A DNA stretch of 64,000 nt from assembly GCF_963675975.1 (NCBI RefSeq), contig NZ_OY780939.1, forward strand, positions 2,666,001-2,730,000, read 5' to 3'. The DNA is from Halarcobacter sp. (lineage in GTDB: Bacteria > Campylobacterota > Campylobacteria > Campylobacterales > Arcobacteraceae). The notes beneath the pieces are model-generated. The model was not told the DNA's origin. It searched no databases and saw nothing but the letters and a program-made list of their open reading frames with translations. Position numbers and translations under genes: made by a program. Positions 27,298 through 35,252 of the stretch are shown here, in pieces (position 1 is the stretch's first letter; every line of letters begins with the position of its first letter).

Positions 27298-27942
27298 TTA
27301 TGAAGATGATACCATCAAATATAATATAATAGAAACTGGTACTATCATAAATAAATAATATAAATACCATCCCTTATCAAATATATCATTTTCTATTTTT
27401 TCTTGTTCTAAATTAATATTTTTAACTGCATTTAACTTTTTTTCTAAATTTTGTTCTCCACTAAATTCACTTTCAAAGATTTTTGTGAATGTATAGTAAC
27501 TTATATTTAACATATTTCCTGAAATCAAACCTTCAAAAAAAACTGTAACCAAATATTTATTAGTTGATTTATCTTTCAGTATTATTCTCGTTGCATTTCT
27601 ATCAGTACGATCTATACATTCAATATCTTCTAATTTAAAAATCTTACTATTAATTACTATGTTATCATCAAGAAATACAATATCTTTCATAGTGAAAAAA
27701 CTTTTTATATATTCAAGAAATATAAATACAATAATCAATACTAAAAAAAAGAATATAAAATAATCTTTATAACTTGATAACTTCTTCTCAAACATATCAA
27801 TTGCTACAAAGATTAAGATTAATTCTATAAAAATATTTTGAATGATGAAGAAAAAATAAGAAAAATTATATTCATATTCAATTTCTAATTTATTTTTATC
27901 CATAAATAAATTATATCTAAAATATTTTAAAATTAATAACAT
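27298..27942 (-). CDS. Membrane protein of unknown function
   Basis: I do not recognise this ~200-residue protein. It has two hydrophobic segments near the N-terminus (residues ~30-50 and ~58-78), a soluble middle part with the VFLDDNIVINSKIFKLEDIEC-type beta region (shown in part), and a C-terminal hydrophobic helix (~190-210). The start is uncertain: neither ATG 27942 nor ATG 27903 has a clear RBS, and a TATAAT lies just upstream of 27903. It is likely cotranscribed with the ankyrin gene. Confidence 0.6.
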   Translation of the reverse strand: MLLILKYFRYNLFMDKNKLEIEYEYNFSYFFFIIQNIFIELILIFVAIDMFEKKLSSYKDYFIFFFLVLIIVFIFLEYIKSFFTMKDIVFLDDNIVINSKIFKLEDIECIDRTDRNATRIILKDKSTNKYLVTVFFEGLISGNMLNISYYTFTKIFESEFSGEQNLEKKLNAVKNINLEQEKIENDIFDKGWYLYYLFMIVPVSIILYLMVSSS

Positions 27943-28053
27943 TATTTATAATTTTATTTTTATATAAAACAGCTATTTTTATTATTTAATACCTAAGATA
28001 AAAGCATAATCTGAAGAATTGTTTCTAAAGATTTAAGCATCATTTTATACTAA

Positions 28054-28140
28054 TCATTTGTTTATATATAAAAGTGGAAATTCTATCTCTAGAATGTGAT
28101 TATGGAGTGTATTTTCTAAGTTCAGAGGTGTTATTTTCAT
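28054..28140 (-). CDS. Short ORF or gene-start remnant (28 codons)
   Basis: ATG 28140 follows AAAGGAGATACCAG, a strong RBS, and encodes 28 residues beginning MKITPLNLENTLHN before TGA. It lies downstream of the DUF4824-like gene in a 254-base gap. It may be a small peptide gene, or the 5' end of a gene lost by decay. Nothing else is visible in the gap. Confidence 0.3.
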   Translation of the reverse strand: MKITPLNLENTLHNHILEIEFPLLYINK

Positions 28141-28196
28141 CTGGTATCTCCTTTTCTATATAATTATTTATATTTTAAGTTATAATTTTTTTCTAC

Positions 28197-29009
28197 TTAA
28201 TTCAGTTTCTTAACAGAAGTTACGTATGGTTCAAATTTTGTTCCATATTTTAGTGTAATTGTATACCTAGGTTTGATTATTTTATTATTATAATTTCTTA
28301 TTGATTGTAATGACTTAAGAAAATTACTATACTCAAGTGGAATATAAATCTCCTTTATAATTAAACCCAAAATATAAGCACTAATTCCTTTGCTAGTATG
28401 ACTAACATTTATCAGTCCTCTTGTAATAATATATTTTGATTTATCTTGGTATTTAGATTTTAAAACTTCTGGATTAATATCTGCATCAATTGCAAAAAGT
28501 CTAGAATATTTATATTGTTCGTTTTTTAATTCTTCTATTGCATGTTTCAATTTTTGTTGATCTTTTTTTTCTGTAGAGTTTAGTTTTTGTATTTCTACAA
28601 CCCTATTTTTTGCAAGGGCTAATGAATCTTGATATGATTTACCATCATATTCTAAAACAATAAACACTTCTTTTTGAGCACTTTCAAAAAAATGTGAACC
28701 ATCACTCTTTTTAAAATCTTTATCAATATAAAAACCAAGAGTTTTTAATTTTTGTGTTGTAAGCCATAGGGCATTCTTACTGGTATAAGAAAAGTTATTT
28801 AGAGTTCTGAAATTAAGTCTTAACGAAATGGCACTGTTTTCATTTATGTTTAGATATGGAAGTTTTAACTCACGTTCTGTAAGAGATACTTCTGAACTAG
28901 GTAATCCTATTCTATTATTAAAAACTCCATATAAAATTACAATATTTGAAATGATAATAAAAGCAAAAGCTAAAATAAACAACTTGTTTGAATTAAAAAA
29001 ACATCTCAT
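28197..29009 (-). CDS. DUF4824-like membrane-anchored protein
   Basis: This 270-residue protein has one N-terminal membrane helix (residues ~9-30) and then a soluble domain. The segment SLTERELKLPYLNINENSAISLRLNFR, shown here only through its motifs TERELKLPY and SLRLNFR, resembles DUF4824 proteins. The family function is unknown. It overlaps the upstream DUF2157-like gene by four bases, a pairing known in other proteobacteria, which suggests one membrane complex. Confidence 0.7.
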   Translation of the reverse strand: MRCFFNSNKLFILAFAFIIISNIVILYGVFNNRIGLPSSEVSLTERELKLPYLNINENSAISLRLNFRTLNNFSYTSKNALWLTTQKLKTLGFYIDKDFKKSDGSHFFESAQKEVFIVLEYDGKSYQDSLALAKNRVVEIQKLNSTEKKDQQKLKHAIEELKNEQYKYSRLFAIDADINPEVLKSKYQDKSKYIITRGLINVSHTSKGISAYILGLIIKEIYIPLEYSNFLKSLQSIRNYNNKIIKPRYTITLKYGTKFEPYVTSVKKLN

Positions 29010-30082
29010 GATAATACCTTTTCATCATTTTCAATAACAGATAATCGTAATTTTTTAAATACTAACAATACAATTAGTGCGGATAAGCCTATTATGAAAA
29101 AGAAAATATACTTTGGCATCCAATCCCACCACCAATCAAAAAACTTTGTGTATAAAAATATAGTAAAAAATATATTCCCAGTATTTACTACATCTACTAA
29201 GCTCTTTTTTATTCCAAACCAAATTAACAAAGCGCTCATACCAAAACCAATCAGTTGATACATTGTTTCAATATAATCTATTTGAAGATTTAAATAACTT
29301 ACTATTCCCCAGTTTGATAGAATCAATACAGGAATAAAAAATATAATCATTCCAAAAACTCTATAAATAACATCAAAACCATCATAACGATGATGTTTAA
29401 TAAATGAAATAAAAAATAATAAAATAGCAACTGGTAAAAAATGTTCGGGTCTTTCTCCAAACCCAATCCAATACATACCACTCCATGTTCCAATTTTTGC
29501 CGATAGAAAAGCAGAAAAACTTAAAATTGCAAATGCTAGAAGTAATCTAGCATTAATAGCGTAAGCTAATAGTAATGCAAATATTGACCATATTAATAAA
29601 GCATTTGAAGATGGAGTAATATTAAATATTTGTCCAAGCATGGAAATATTAAGTACAAAACAAACAAAACTGAGTAATCCAAATATTTTCGAAAAATAGC
29701 TTGTTTTCTCTTTTTTAGAAAGATATGTAGTTACTGTTAAAGCAAGAATTGGTGTTATTACCAATATTATTACTTGAATTGTAATAGATAATACACCCCA
29801 AAATTGATAAAAAAGAAAAAATACACTTGCAGATAAACCAAGAGCACCTAAAAACGATGCTATTTTCATCCCTAAACTTAATTGTTTTTTTTGATGATTT
29901 GAATCAATATCAAATGCTGAGATAAGCTTAGAAATAAGGCTTTTATGATAATCCTCTATATTGATATATTGTGTTTTGTCAAGAGTAAGAATATTTTCTT
30001 TTTCAAGTATTTGTAGTTCTTTTTGAAATTGGTTGATTTGGTCAACTCTTTGTTGTGCTTCAATTTTAGATTTTATATTCAT
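29006..30082 (-). CDS. DUF2157-like multi-spanning membrane protein
   Basis: This 358-residue protein has a cytoplasmic N-terminus (~1-70) and about nine or ten transmembrane segments, the layout of DUF2157 predicted membrane proteins. The motif GMKIASFLGALGLSASVFFL begins the membrane part. Its function is unknown. The RBS AGGAG lies 12 bases from ATG 30082, which is rather far. A TATAAT at 30145-30150 on the minus strand is its likely -10 box. It forms a two-gene unit with the DUF4824-like gene. Confidence 0.7.
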   Translation of the reverse strand: MNIKSKIEAQQRVDQINQFQKELQILEKENILTLDKTQYINIEDYHKSLISKLISAFDIDSNHQKKQLSLGMKIASFLGALGLSASVFFLFYQFWGVLSITIQVIILVITPILALTVTTYLSKKEKTSYFSKIFGLLSFVCFVLNISMLGQIFNITPSSNALLIWSIFALLLAYAINARLLLAFAILSFSAFLSAKIGTWSGMYWIGFGERPEHFLPVAILLFFISFIKHHRYDGFDVIYRVFGMIIFFIPVLILSNWGIVSYLNLQIDYIETMYQLIGFGMSALLIWFGIKKSLVDVVNTGNIFFTIFLYTKFFDWWWDWMPKYIFFFIIGLSALIVLLVFKKLRLSVIENDEKVLS

Positions 30083-30406
30083 TATTTGTTGTAACTCCTA
30101 AAATAGTTATTTTAATATTAAACATAACTATTTATTATTGACACATTATACAAAAATAATATATAAGATTATATAAAACTATAATATATAATCTAAAATA
30201 AATGGGAAATAGATTATAAAATATAATTCTATTAGTTTAAAATCCTAAATAATGAAAACATAATAGTATAGAGAATAGTATCAGTAATTTTTTAATAGAT
30301 TGTTATTCTTTAGTATTTTAACTTTTACAACAAAATCAAGTATTCAATACAAATGGACTAACAATAAAATAATATATTAAAAAACCTATAATAGATACCA
30401 TTAAAA
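30083..30406. other. Non-coding AT-rich gap between membrane-protein operon and cassette array
   Basis: No open frame and no attC-like site was found here. The only recognisable feature is a minus-strand TATAAT at 30145-30150, upstream of the DUF2157-like gene. The distal end of the cassette array is therefore placed at about 30407. Confidence 0.4.
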
Positions 30407-30744
30407 CTAACGCAAAATAGCTCCTATTTTAGTCATTTCATCTCGACAATATGATTCATCAGCTACACTTAATGGTGATAAATATTCTAAAACATACTCT
30501 AAAAATATAAATGTCATTATAGTACCAATAATTGCCACCCATAAAGAATCTGTAATATAATCTATAAAAAAAGCAATTATTAATAACCATACTAGTTCTA
30601 TAGTATGAACTTTTTATTTTTCTTGATTTTTTCATTACAATCTGGGCATTGGAAACACTTGATAAAAGACCCTGAAGATGATTTATTAAAAATAATCCAC
30701 TTAAGGGGAATTGACTTCTTTCCACAATTAGGACATTGTTTCAT
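30407..30744 (-). pseudogene. Frameshifted cassette gene: zinc-ribbon membrane protein (CxxC-20-CxxC type)
   Basis: ATG 30744, after AAGG and seven bases, opens a frame with KQCPNCGKKS and, about 25 residues later, FQCPDCNEK. This four-cysteine zinc ribbon looks like the TIGR04104-type family. A TAG stops it at 30598. In another frame the sequence continues with a hydrophobic segment (SLWVAIIGTIMTFIFLEYVL) and a short tail ending at 30407. So one gene has been split by at least one frameshift. It starts directly after an attC site, as a cassette gene does. Confidence 0.7.
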
Positions 30745-30758
30745 AATTTAACCTTGTA

Positions 30759-30827
30759 GTATAACGTTTAAAATGAGCCGATGAATTGCCCGCAAGGTAA
30801 TTTATTGGCTCCTCTGATTTGTTATAT
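30759..30827 (-). other. attC site 1
   Basis: This 69-bp site has end pairs ATATAAC / GTTATAC (minus strand) and an inner imperfect palindrome, GAGCCAATAAATT against AATTCATCGGCTC (11 of 13 pair). Its left end has no matching start in the array, so a cassette boundary upstream of it has been lost. Confidence 0.8.
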
Positions 30828-30947
30828 GTATCTACCAGTTCTAAATTCTTCGTATGGTTCAAAATTATAAACAGTTTCTGTTTCTTCATCATATTCAGCT
30901 CGTCCAATTATAATTTTTAGATTACCATGAAACTCAGAGATTCTACC
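30822..30947 (-). pseudogene. C-terminal remnant of an unidentified cassette gene
   Basis: A 41-codon open frame, with no start codon and a TGA just upstream, ends with TAA inside attC site 1. It encodes the segments EFHGNLKIIIGRAEY and FEPYEEFRTGRYI, which read like real protein. A gene end at an attC is expected for a cassette, so its 5' part was probably deleted when the next cassette was joined at about 30985. Confidence 0.5.
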
Positions 30948-30985
30948 TCAGGGGTGTAATTTTGTAGCATTTTAACTAAATATAT

Positions 30986-31441
30986 TCAATCCTTCTTTAA
31001 AGAAAGTACTATTTCTACTTCTTTTTCACCAAGAATCTTCTTAAGTTCTTGTTTATTTACATTTGTTATTTTTCCTAGTTTTGTTAAACTCCAAGAATTA
31101 TTATCATAATAAATAACAAAATATTTACCTTGATATAAAATAACATCACCAGAAACTGTGTCTATTGGTTTGTCATTAGTTACAAGTGAATATCCCAAAG
31201 AACCCACTTTTTCCATATTGGCATAGTCTTTCATATGTATTGAAGTATCTTCACTTTGTAACTTATCAATTAAGGCATCTGCAGAAGAGTTGTTTTCAAG
31301 CTGAACCTCCAAAAAATAGCCATTAACTTTTATATAAATAACTCTATTGTTCATCAAATCTGCTCCCCATAAACTAAAAGAATAAAATAGTAAAACTATC
31401 TTTAGTATTTTTTTAAATCTATATTCACTCAAAGATTTCAT
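30986..31441 (-). CDS. Exported cyclophilin-like fold protein
   Basis: This ~150-residue protein has a signal-type hydrophobic segment near residues 10-26 (KIVLLFYSFSLWG). The core resembles the Cyclophil_like2/DUF369 fold: YIKVNGYFLEVQLENNSSADAL, seen in short motifs VNGYFLEV and ENNSSADAL, then MKDYANMEKVG, GDVILY and TKLGKI. Prolyl isomerase activity is not claimed for this family. ATG 31441 overlaps the end of the upstream monooxygenase-type gene by 17 bases. Confidence 0.72.
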   Translation of the reverse strand: MKSLSEYRFKKILKIVLLFYSFSLWGADLMNNRVIYIKVNGYFLEVQLENNSSADALIDKLQSEDTSIHMKDYANMEKVGSLGYSLVTNDKPIDTVSGDVILYQGKYFVIYYDNNSWSLTKLGKITNVNKQELKKILGEKEVEIVLSLKKD

Positions 31442-31700
31442 AGTGACGCTCAACATTAACTGTTACCTTACCCCAATGAGAATTTTTAACCCTTTTTTGA
31501 TGTTGCTCAAAAGAGGCTTTATCTGCAAATTCTTCATAAACATCAAAACGAAGAAAATTTTCCGAACTTTGAATGACACTAAACATATTACAACCTTCTT
31601 CTTCGAGAGTAAGACGTCTATGGTTTACTAACTCATTTTGTACTAATTCAAGTTCTGATTCAGGAACTAAAATATAGCCTTTCAATGTTACTTTTGACAT
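31425..31700 (-). CDS. Antibiotic-biosynthesis-monooxygenase (ABM) fold protein
   Basis: This 91-residue protein matches ABM/YgiN-type quinol monooxygenase-like proteins. It opens with VTLKGYILVPESELELVQ, then has CNMFSVIQSSENFLRFDVYEEFADKASFEQHQ in short motifs (FRFDVYE-like FDVYEEF, FEQHQ) and NVERHYEI. These proteins oxidise quinones or hydroxylate substrates without cofactor; activity is inferred. It starts 15 bases after the recombination point of attC site 2 with AAGGA five bases upstream. Confidence 0.82.
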   Translation of the reverse strand: MSKVTLKGYILVPESELELVQNELVNHRRLTLEEEGCNMFSVIQSSENFLRFDVYEEFADKASFEQHQKRVKNSHWGKVTVNVERHYEIFE

Positions 31701-31708
31701 AAATTTCC

Positions 31709-31777
31709 TTTTAACGTTTGAAATGAGCTAATAAATTTCCCGCAGGGTAATTTATTAGCTCCTCTGATTTGTTATGA
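31709..31777 (-). other. attC site 2
   Basis: This 69-bp site has end TCATAAC and inner arms GAGCTAATAAATT / AATTTATTAGCTC, a perfect 13-base pairing. Ten bases at its left end (31771-31780) are the exact complement of 32556-32565, the start of the same cassette next to attC site 3. Confidence 0.9.
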
Positions 31778-31785
31778 GATGATTA

Positions 31786-32532
31786 TTAAACCTGTATGCT
31801 CATTAGTTTTTTCTTAGCTTGCTCTATCTTTTCTTTTTTCTTTAATTCTTCTAACTTTTCATCAAGAATAATTTCAATACCAACTCTTAAAGAATCAAAA
31901 TGGGCTAAGCAAGTTTTTTCATCTAACTCATGTATTCCTTTGCTTAAAATAGAATACATAGATTTATGTTCTACTAAAAAGTCAGGTAAATGAGAAGATA
32001 ATAGTTCAATTTTCTGATCCATTCTTGATTTTTTATAATTTTCTTCATCAACTGTTCCATCCTTTTTACACATAGTGTAAGCATCCTCAATTAAATATTC
32101 AAATATTCTTCTTAAATACACAAATGAACCAATTCCTACACCATTGGCTGCTAAGCCAATGGCACGAGTAAATTCTTTTAATTTTTCTGTTGATAATAAT
32201 TTTTTATATTGTTTTATTTCTGAAATATGAAAGTCTGCAATTGATGGATATTGTCCAATTTTAACAATAGTTTGTTCCTTTGGAACCCATAGTATATAAT
32301 ATTTAAATATACTATCAGTTCTTTTACATCTCACTTCAATTGTTTCGTATCCACCATTTCTAATAAATGGTGGATAAATTCCTTCTTCTACTACAAAAGT
32401 TGATTCAACTTTTTGCCATGGATTATAACCTTCAAATTCTTTGGATGAACTTGTAAGGTCTAGTAAAGTTACTGACTCAATTTTAAGAGGTGTGTAAATT
32501 GGTGTATTAAAAAAGAATTCTTGTTGTGTCAT
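31786..32532 (-). CDS. Cassette protein of unknown function, possible HEPN-like C-terminus
   Basis: I do not recognise this 248-residue protein by name. The N-terminal half (~1-120) looks like a small mixed domain. The C-terminal half is helical, with RRIFEYLIEDAY and a GIHELDEKTCLAHFD segment resembling DUF4145/HEPN-like proteins, many of which act in phage defence; that link is weak. It is a complete integron cassette bounded by attC sites 2 and 3, whose ends match. RBS AAAGGAC precedes ATG 32532. Confidence 0.7.
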   Translation of the reverse strand: MTQQEFFFNTPIYTPLKIESVTLLDLTSSSKEFEGYNPWQKVESTFVVEEGIYPPFIRNGGYETIEVRCKRTDSIFKYYILWVPKEQTIVKIGQYPSIADFHISEIKQYKKLLSTEKLKEFTRAIGLAANGVGIGSFVYLRRIFEYLIEDAYTMCKKDGTVDEENYKKSRMDQKIELLSSHLPDFLVEHKSMYSILSKGIHELDEKTCLAHFDSLRVGIEIILDEKLEELKKKEKIEQAKKKLMSIQV

Positions 32533-32558
32533 TGTATTTATTGTCCTTTAAATTAATC

Positions 32559-32627
32559 TCATAACGTTTAAAATGAGCTAATAAATTTCTCACAGGGTAA
32601 TTTATTGGCTCCACTGGTTTGTTAGAT
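32559..32627 (-). other. attC site 3
   Basis: This 69-bp site has ATCTAAC (fits RYYYAAC) at its left and GTTATGA at its right end on the minus strand. It is very similar to sites 1 and 2. GTTAGATATT at 32621-32630 complements 33280-33289 at the start of the PLD cassette. Confidence 0.9.
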
Positions 32628-32628
32628 A

Positions 32629-33264
32629 TTACTCAGCAAGCTTAGCAACATCAAAAATATCTTTTTCTAATTGTACAATTTTTTCATCTAAAGATTGTCT
32701 ACCATTTCTCCAATCATCTTCATCATAATTTGAGATGAAAACTTCATCCGAATTCTGAATATTTCCTTCAATTGAACGAGTAATTACTTGGTTAATACTA
32801 TCAATTGAATCATCCCAAAATACCACATCACTTTCGTAGTTATAGTTTTTGCTAAGTCCAAATGCTCGACCAGTTATATTACTACTTCCAATTGTTGCAA
32901 TAACAGGTGCATCTTTTTTCTTGCCTATCATGATTTTTGCATGCCAACGCATACCTGGTATTCTATATTTTTGAACATTTAAACAAGAGGAACAATTGTT
33001 TTTTATCACATTATCATGAAAATCATAATATGCAGTTCTCCATTTATAGTCATAAACTCCCACTAGCTTAAGAGTTTTTTGATTGTGTAAGCAAACACCT
33101 TTAAAATCATTACTAGCAATAAAGTATTTGTTCTCTTGAAAAAATCCTGAACATAAAATCATTTCTGATATATCAGAAGAATTAAACGTTGAAATGATTA
33201 CATTTCTAAAACGATTCACTTTCCAATCTTTGCGAAGAAAAACTGCAACCTTAGTTAATGCCAT
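32629..33264 (-). CDS. Phospholipase-D-fold (nuclease-like) cassette protein
   Basis: This 211-residue protein carries an HKD-type motif: RWHAKIMIG, then, 14 residues later, ATIGSSNITGRAF and YESDVVFWDD. H-x-K...G-S-x-N is typical of PLD-superfamily nucleases such as BfiI/NgoFVII-type endonucleases. A single motif copy implies dimerisation. A defence role is inferred from that family and from its location in an integron. The gene starts 25 bases after the recombination point, with AAAGGA upstream, and stops at the edge of attC site 3. Confidence 0.82.
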   Translation of the reverse strand: MALTKVAVFLRKDWKVNRFRNVIISTFNSSDISEMILCSGFFQENKYFIASNDFKGVCLHNQKTLKLVGVYDYKWRTAYYDFHDNVIKNNCSSCLNVQKYRIPGMRWHAKIMIGKKKDAPVIATIGSSNITGRAFGLSKNYNYESDVVFWDDSIDSINQVITRSIEGNIQNSDEVFISNYDEDDWRNGRQSLDEKIVQLEKDIFDVAKLAE

Positions 33265-33282
33265 ATTTATTTTTCCTTTAAT

Positions 33283-33345
33283 ATCTAACGTTTAAAATAA
33301 GCAAATAAATAAGCTACAGGTAATTTATTCACTCCACTGTTTAGA
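33283..33345 (-). other. attC site 4 (shorter, diverged)
   Basis: This 63-bp site keeps the GTTAGAT end and the AATAAATTACC strand but has weaker inner pairing. Its left end TCTAAAC has only partial complementarity to CTTAGAATG near 33885, the proposed start of this cassette. Confidence 0.65.
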
Positions 33346-33358
33346 ATGCATATAAAAG

Positions 33359-33667
33359 TTAATTTTTATTTTTGTTACTTATACGATTTCTTAGAATTTT
33401 CGTGATTATTTCTAAGTCCCTATTTGAGTTATATTCTGCATCCATTCCTTTTTTTTTGGCCCATTCTTTAAACTCATCCATTTTTTTTAAACCTGATTTT
33501 GTTAGGCCCTCACCACCATTTATTTCAAAACCAATCACTTCCTTCGTATCATCTGAATGATCTTGGTATCGCACTTTTAACTTATTAATTGCTTTTTCAA
33601 GCTCTTTTGTTGGCAATTTTCCCGTATAGTTTTTGTCTTGGCCTAAAACCAAACCTTTTTTAGCCAT
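33359..33667 (-). CDS. Small hypothetical cassette protein
   Basis: I do not recognise this ~102-residue basic soluble protein (MAKKGLVLGQDKNYTG...). I use ATG 33667 because GGAG lies six bases upstream; the in-frame GTG at 33679 lacks a site. It overlaps the upstream small gene by eight bases. It ends just before attC site 4, as a cassette gene should. Confidence 0.6.
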   Translation of the reverse strand: MAKKGLVLGQDKNYTGKLPTKELEKAINKLKVRYQDHSDDTKEVIGFEINGGEGLTKSGLKKMDEFKEWAKKKGMDAEYNSNRDLEIITKILRNRISNKNKN

Positions 33668-33863
33668 TTTTTTCTCCACTCTTCGCTTTTCTCAAATAGT
33701 CAAAATAGTTCATATTTTGTTTGATAACTCTTTCATAATCTACACCATCATCTTGTTGATTTGTCGTCTTTTTACGGAGATGTTCAATATCGCCTCCTGT
33801 GTCCTGTTGCATTAATCCACCAACCTCAAGGGATTTGCCTTCCAAAATACTACCTTTGTTCAT
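33660..33863 (-). CDS. Small hypothetical cassette protein
   Basis: This 67-residue hydrophilic protein (MNKGSILEGKSLEVGG...) is not recognised. GGGATT lies just upstream of ATG 33863. It overlaps the following gene, and the two small genes form one cassette ending in attC site 4. They may be a two-component module, but nothing in the sequence shows the function. Confidence 0.55.
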   Translation of the reverse strand: MNKGSILEGKSLEVGGLMQQDTGGDIEHLRKKTTNQQDDGVDYERVIKQNMNYFDYLRKAKSGEKNG

Positions 33864-33875
33864 GCTAATCCCATT

Positions 33876-34262
33876 CTAAGATATTATCAGTTTTGCAATG
33901 CAAGACTTATTTGACAACATTAGTAAAAGTTGTTTTATCAATCTATTTAGGCAAACAATATCTTGAAGATTATTCAGAATTTCATCACGCATACTTTTAC
34001 CAGATGTTTTTTTCAACTCAGTTAATAAATTGTCTTCTTTTTTGTCTACTTCTGGTGATAAAGATTTTACAGAAGTTAAATCAAGCTCCCTATAAATCAC
34101 TTCTTCATCATCTTCAAATACAGAAAATTCAGAAATGTATTCTTCTGATATAAATGAATTTATATATTCTGTAACAATAACATCTTTGCTGTGGCTTATA
34201 TAGTTGGCTTGTAACTGACCATTTTCTTTTTTGAATTCAACTACACTTAAAGTCATACTCAT
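33876..34262 (-). CDS. Unknown partner of the AAA ATPase, possibly 3'-truncated
   Basis: This 128-residue protein is acidic and not recognised. Its ATG shares one base with the stop of the AAA ATPase frame (TAATG), so they form one operon. Its last residues (NKSCIAKLIIS) lie beside the proposed start of the next cassette (~33885) with no attC between. The original gene end and its attC site may therefore have been deleted. Confidence 0.55.
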   Translation of the reverse strand: MSMTLSVVEFKKENGQLQANYISHSKDVIVTEYINSFISEEYISEFSVFEDDEEVIYRELDLTSVKSLSPEVDKKEDNLLTELKKTSGKSMRDEILNNLQDIVCLNRLIKQLLLMLSNKSCIAKLIIS

Positions 34263-35004
34263 TATTTTTTACCTTCCAAAAGTAATTTAACCAAGTCTTC
34301 CCTGACAGCTCGTTTCAGATCAGCAATAGTTTTTGAGTTTTCAAGATACTCTTCTGGCAGCTCATAGTTTAATTCAAGAGGAATCTTACTATTCAAGCTT
34401 TCTACATATTTTTCTAATATTTCTTTATTACATAGTAGTTCGTAATGAAATGAAAACCTACGCTTAAAAGCTGGTTCTAAAGTATCAAAGTAATTGGTAG
34501 TTGCAAGTATAGTGATTTTATGATCTGTAGATATAGACTGAAAAAAATCCATGAGGGAGATTAATGCCCTTTTCAGCTCAGACACTTCATCGTCATTTTC
34601 TCTACTAACTAAAAATCTGTCAAACTCATCAAAAGGAGGACAATTCCTTTGTCTTTTGAACATAAATCATTTATTTCTTCATAAGCTTTATGGAAGTTGC
34701 CAAGTGTTTTGCCTAGATTATCGGTAATTATCTCTTGAGCTTTGAGTTCATAAGTTTCAACTTCATATTTTTCTAAAACATATTTGGCAAGTTCATAAGA
34801 TAATGTTGTCTTTCCAGTTCCTGTTTCACCATGGAAAATATTAATACTTCGAATATCAAGCTCTTCAAACAAGAGTTTTAACTCATTATCTTGATTATGG
34901 ACTAAATCAATAATCTTTTTGCAATTATTAAATATCTCATCATGGCCAAACAAGTTGGATCTATTGCTAATTAATTGTTCATCAAGTCTCTTTAAAAAAC
35001 TCAT
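34262..35004 (-). pseudogene. AAA-family ATPase broken by a one-base frameshift
   Basis: ATG 35004 opens a frame with Walker A FHGETGTGKTTLSYEL (~residue 60). After CSKDKGIVLL the frame is lost. The other frame then gives FDEFDRFLVSREND (Walker B), ILATTNYFDTLEPAFKRRF (sensor I and arginine-finger type region) and runs to TAA 34262. Adding one base in the short A-run at ~34634-34637 restores the typical IVLLFDEFD. The intact protein would be ~247 residues. It is the cassette nearest the integrase remnant. A sequencing error is possible. Confidence 0.75.
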
Positions 35005-35020
35005 TTTTTGTGCTTCCTCA

Positions 35021-35032
35021 TCTAACCTAACT
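35021..35032 (-). other. Candidate attI recombination core
   Basis: On the minus strand AGTTAGGTTAGATG carries two overlapping GTTRRRY cores, GTTAGGT and GTTAGAT, immediately upstream of the first array gene. This is where attI is expected, between an integrase gene and the first cassette. Confidence 0.45.
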
Positions 35033-35252
35033 ATTTATTGAATATACATTATATAAATAAAGTACTTAAATCTACTTATTTATTATATATTTATAACAGA
35101 GTCCATTTTAAGGATTTTTATAAAAAAAGATTACAAAACATAATAATTTTTACGTATGTTTTATACAGATATTTAAAACTTTAATATACACAATATATGT
35201 TAAAAGTGAAAAATTTAACTTTAAATAACATTTTTATAATTTAGGAGATATT

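Noticed and set aside
30083-30406. A further attC site beyond the zinc-ribbon pseudogene
   Set aside because: GTTAGTC-like bases occur, but there is no paired inner palindrome and no matching cassette end, so the array is ended at about 30407.
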